Shown here one piece after another: positions 5,231 to 5,480 of a DNA stretch of 5,480 bases. The notes beneath the pieces are model-generated. The model was not told where the DNA came from. It saw only the letters and a program-made list of their open reading frames with translations, and did no database searches. A program made the translations under genes and the position numbers. The stretch covers positions 1 through 5,480 of the forward strand of contig JAYSWJ010000061.1 of NCBI GenBank assembly GCA_043718065.1, in the 5' to 3' direction. This DNA is from JAAFIP01 sp043718065 (GTDB lineage: Bacteria > Pseudomonadota > Gammaproteobacteria > Burkholderiales > Burkholderiaceae_C). Position 1 is the first letter of the stretch, and every line of letters starts with the position of its first letter.

Positions 5231-5395
5231 GTGTTTGATGAGAATTTAAAGTCATCGGAGACTCAAGAGCTTACCCAAAAAATATTAAAGTTGGCAGAAG
5301 TGCATGCAACAAGTATTGATCCGATGAAGCGGCATGTTTTTAGTGACGCTGATTTAATAGATTTTTCACATGCCATCTTAGGGCTAAAAGGCTAG
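5231..5395 (+). CDS. Small hypothetical protein, 54 residues, GTG start
   Basis: I do not recognise this protein. It begins MFDENLKSSETQEL and ends FSHAILGLKG before a TAG stop. It is polar, probably two helices (about 10-27 and 39-52), and has no membrane segment, signal peptide, cysteine or obvious motif. The start is set by the AGGAGG eight bases upstream, with an in-frame stop (5216-5218) directly before it. It is transcribed away from umuDC, with the LexA box 113 bp upstream as the nearest known control site, and no better promoter is evident between. Its AT-rich codons resemble the methyltransferase gene more than umuC. It could be an SOS-linked small protein or the first gene of a unit that continues to the right. 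Confidence 0.68.
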   Translation: MFDENLKSSETQELTQKILKLAEVHATSIDPMKRHVFSDADLIDFSHAILGLKG

Positions 5396-5480
5396 ATTGA
5401 TTATTTGCTGGTCGCGTTTGACGTGTGTCGCACTGCGCCCCTCGCGGGTGGTGCTGGTGCACCAGGGCTGAACGCCCTCA
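5396..5480. other. Right edge with GC-rich palindromes, no gene seen
   Basis: This stretch holds the perfect 12-bp palindrome CTGGTGCACCAG (5454-5465) and an adjoining hairpin AGGGC-TGAAC-GCCCT (5464-5478). Composition changes sharply from the AT-rich small gene to GC-rich sequence. No T run follows, so these are not clear intrinsic terminators within the window. Confidence 0.55.

Overview
The window looks like a stretch of a betaproteobacterial (Burkholderiales-type) accessory element, most likely a plasmid or integrative element. I infer this from the protein character and the gene content. That content is an SOS-type translesion polymerase pair with a MucA-like Ala-Gly cleavage site, a SRAP-family protein, a ribbon-helix-helix protein that resembles plasmid DNA-binding proteins, and a methyltransferase fused to a nuclease-like domain. 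No replication, relaxase or integrase gene is visible, so the type of element stays unproven.

Layout. Positions 1-429 hold no gene. The first 210 bases are packed with perfect short hairpins, including one terminator-like structure. Next comes a forward SRAP gene (430-1089), which ends in a small terminator and faces the end of a large reverse-strand gene. That reverse gene (1123-2697) encodes a beta-class DNA methyltransferase with a C-terminal Mrr-like PD-(D/E)xK domain. It is visibly more AT-rich than its neighbours. Upstream of it on the same strand are a 63-residue coiled-coil protein (2809-3000) and a 108-residue ribbon-helix-helix protein (2997-3323). These two overlap by ATGA and have a near-consensus promoter carrying a palindrome. 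Further upstream lie umuC (3384-4682) and umuD (4700-5098), read leftward behind a strong LexA box (5102-5117). To the right, reading away, is a 54-residue small gene (5231-5395) with an excellent ribosome binding site. The last 85 bases contain only GC-rich palindromes.

How it fits together. UmuD and UmuC form an SOS-induced error-prone polymerase (Pol V type). The SRAP protein would covalently shield abasic sites in single-stranded DNA. Together they make a DNA-damage-tolerance module. The ribbon-helix-helix, coiled-coil and methyltransferase-nuclease genes sit between the two halves of that module, on the umuDC strand but with their own promoter. They look like a separate insertion that could be a self-regulated, single-polypeptide modification and restriction unit. 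Its function is inferred from domains and order only.
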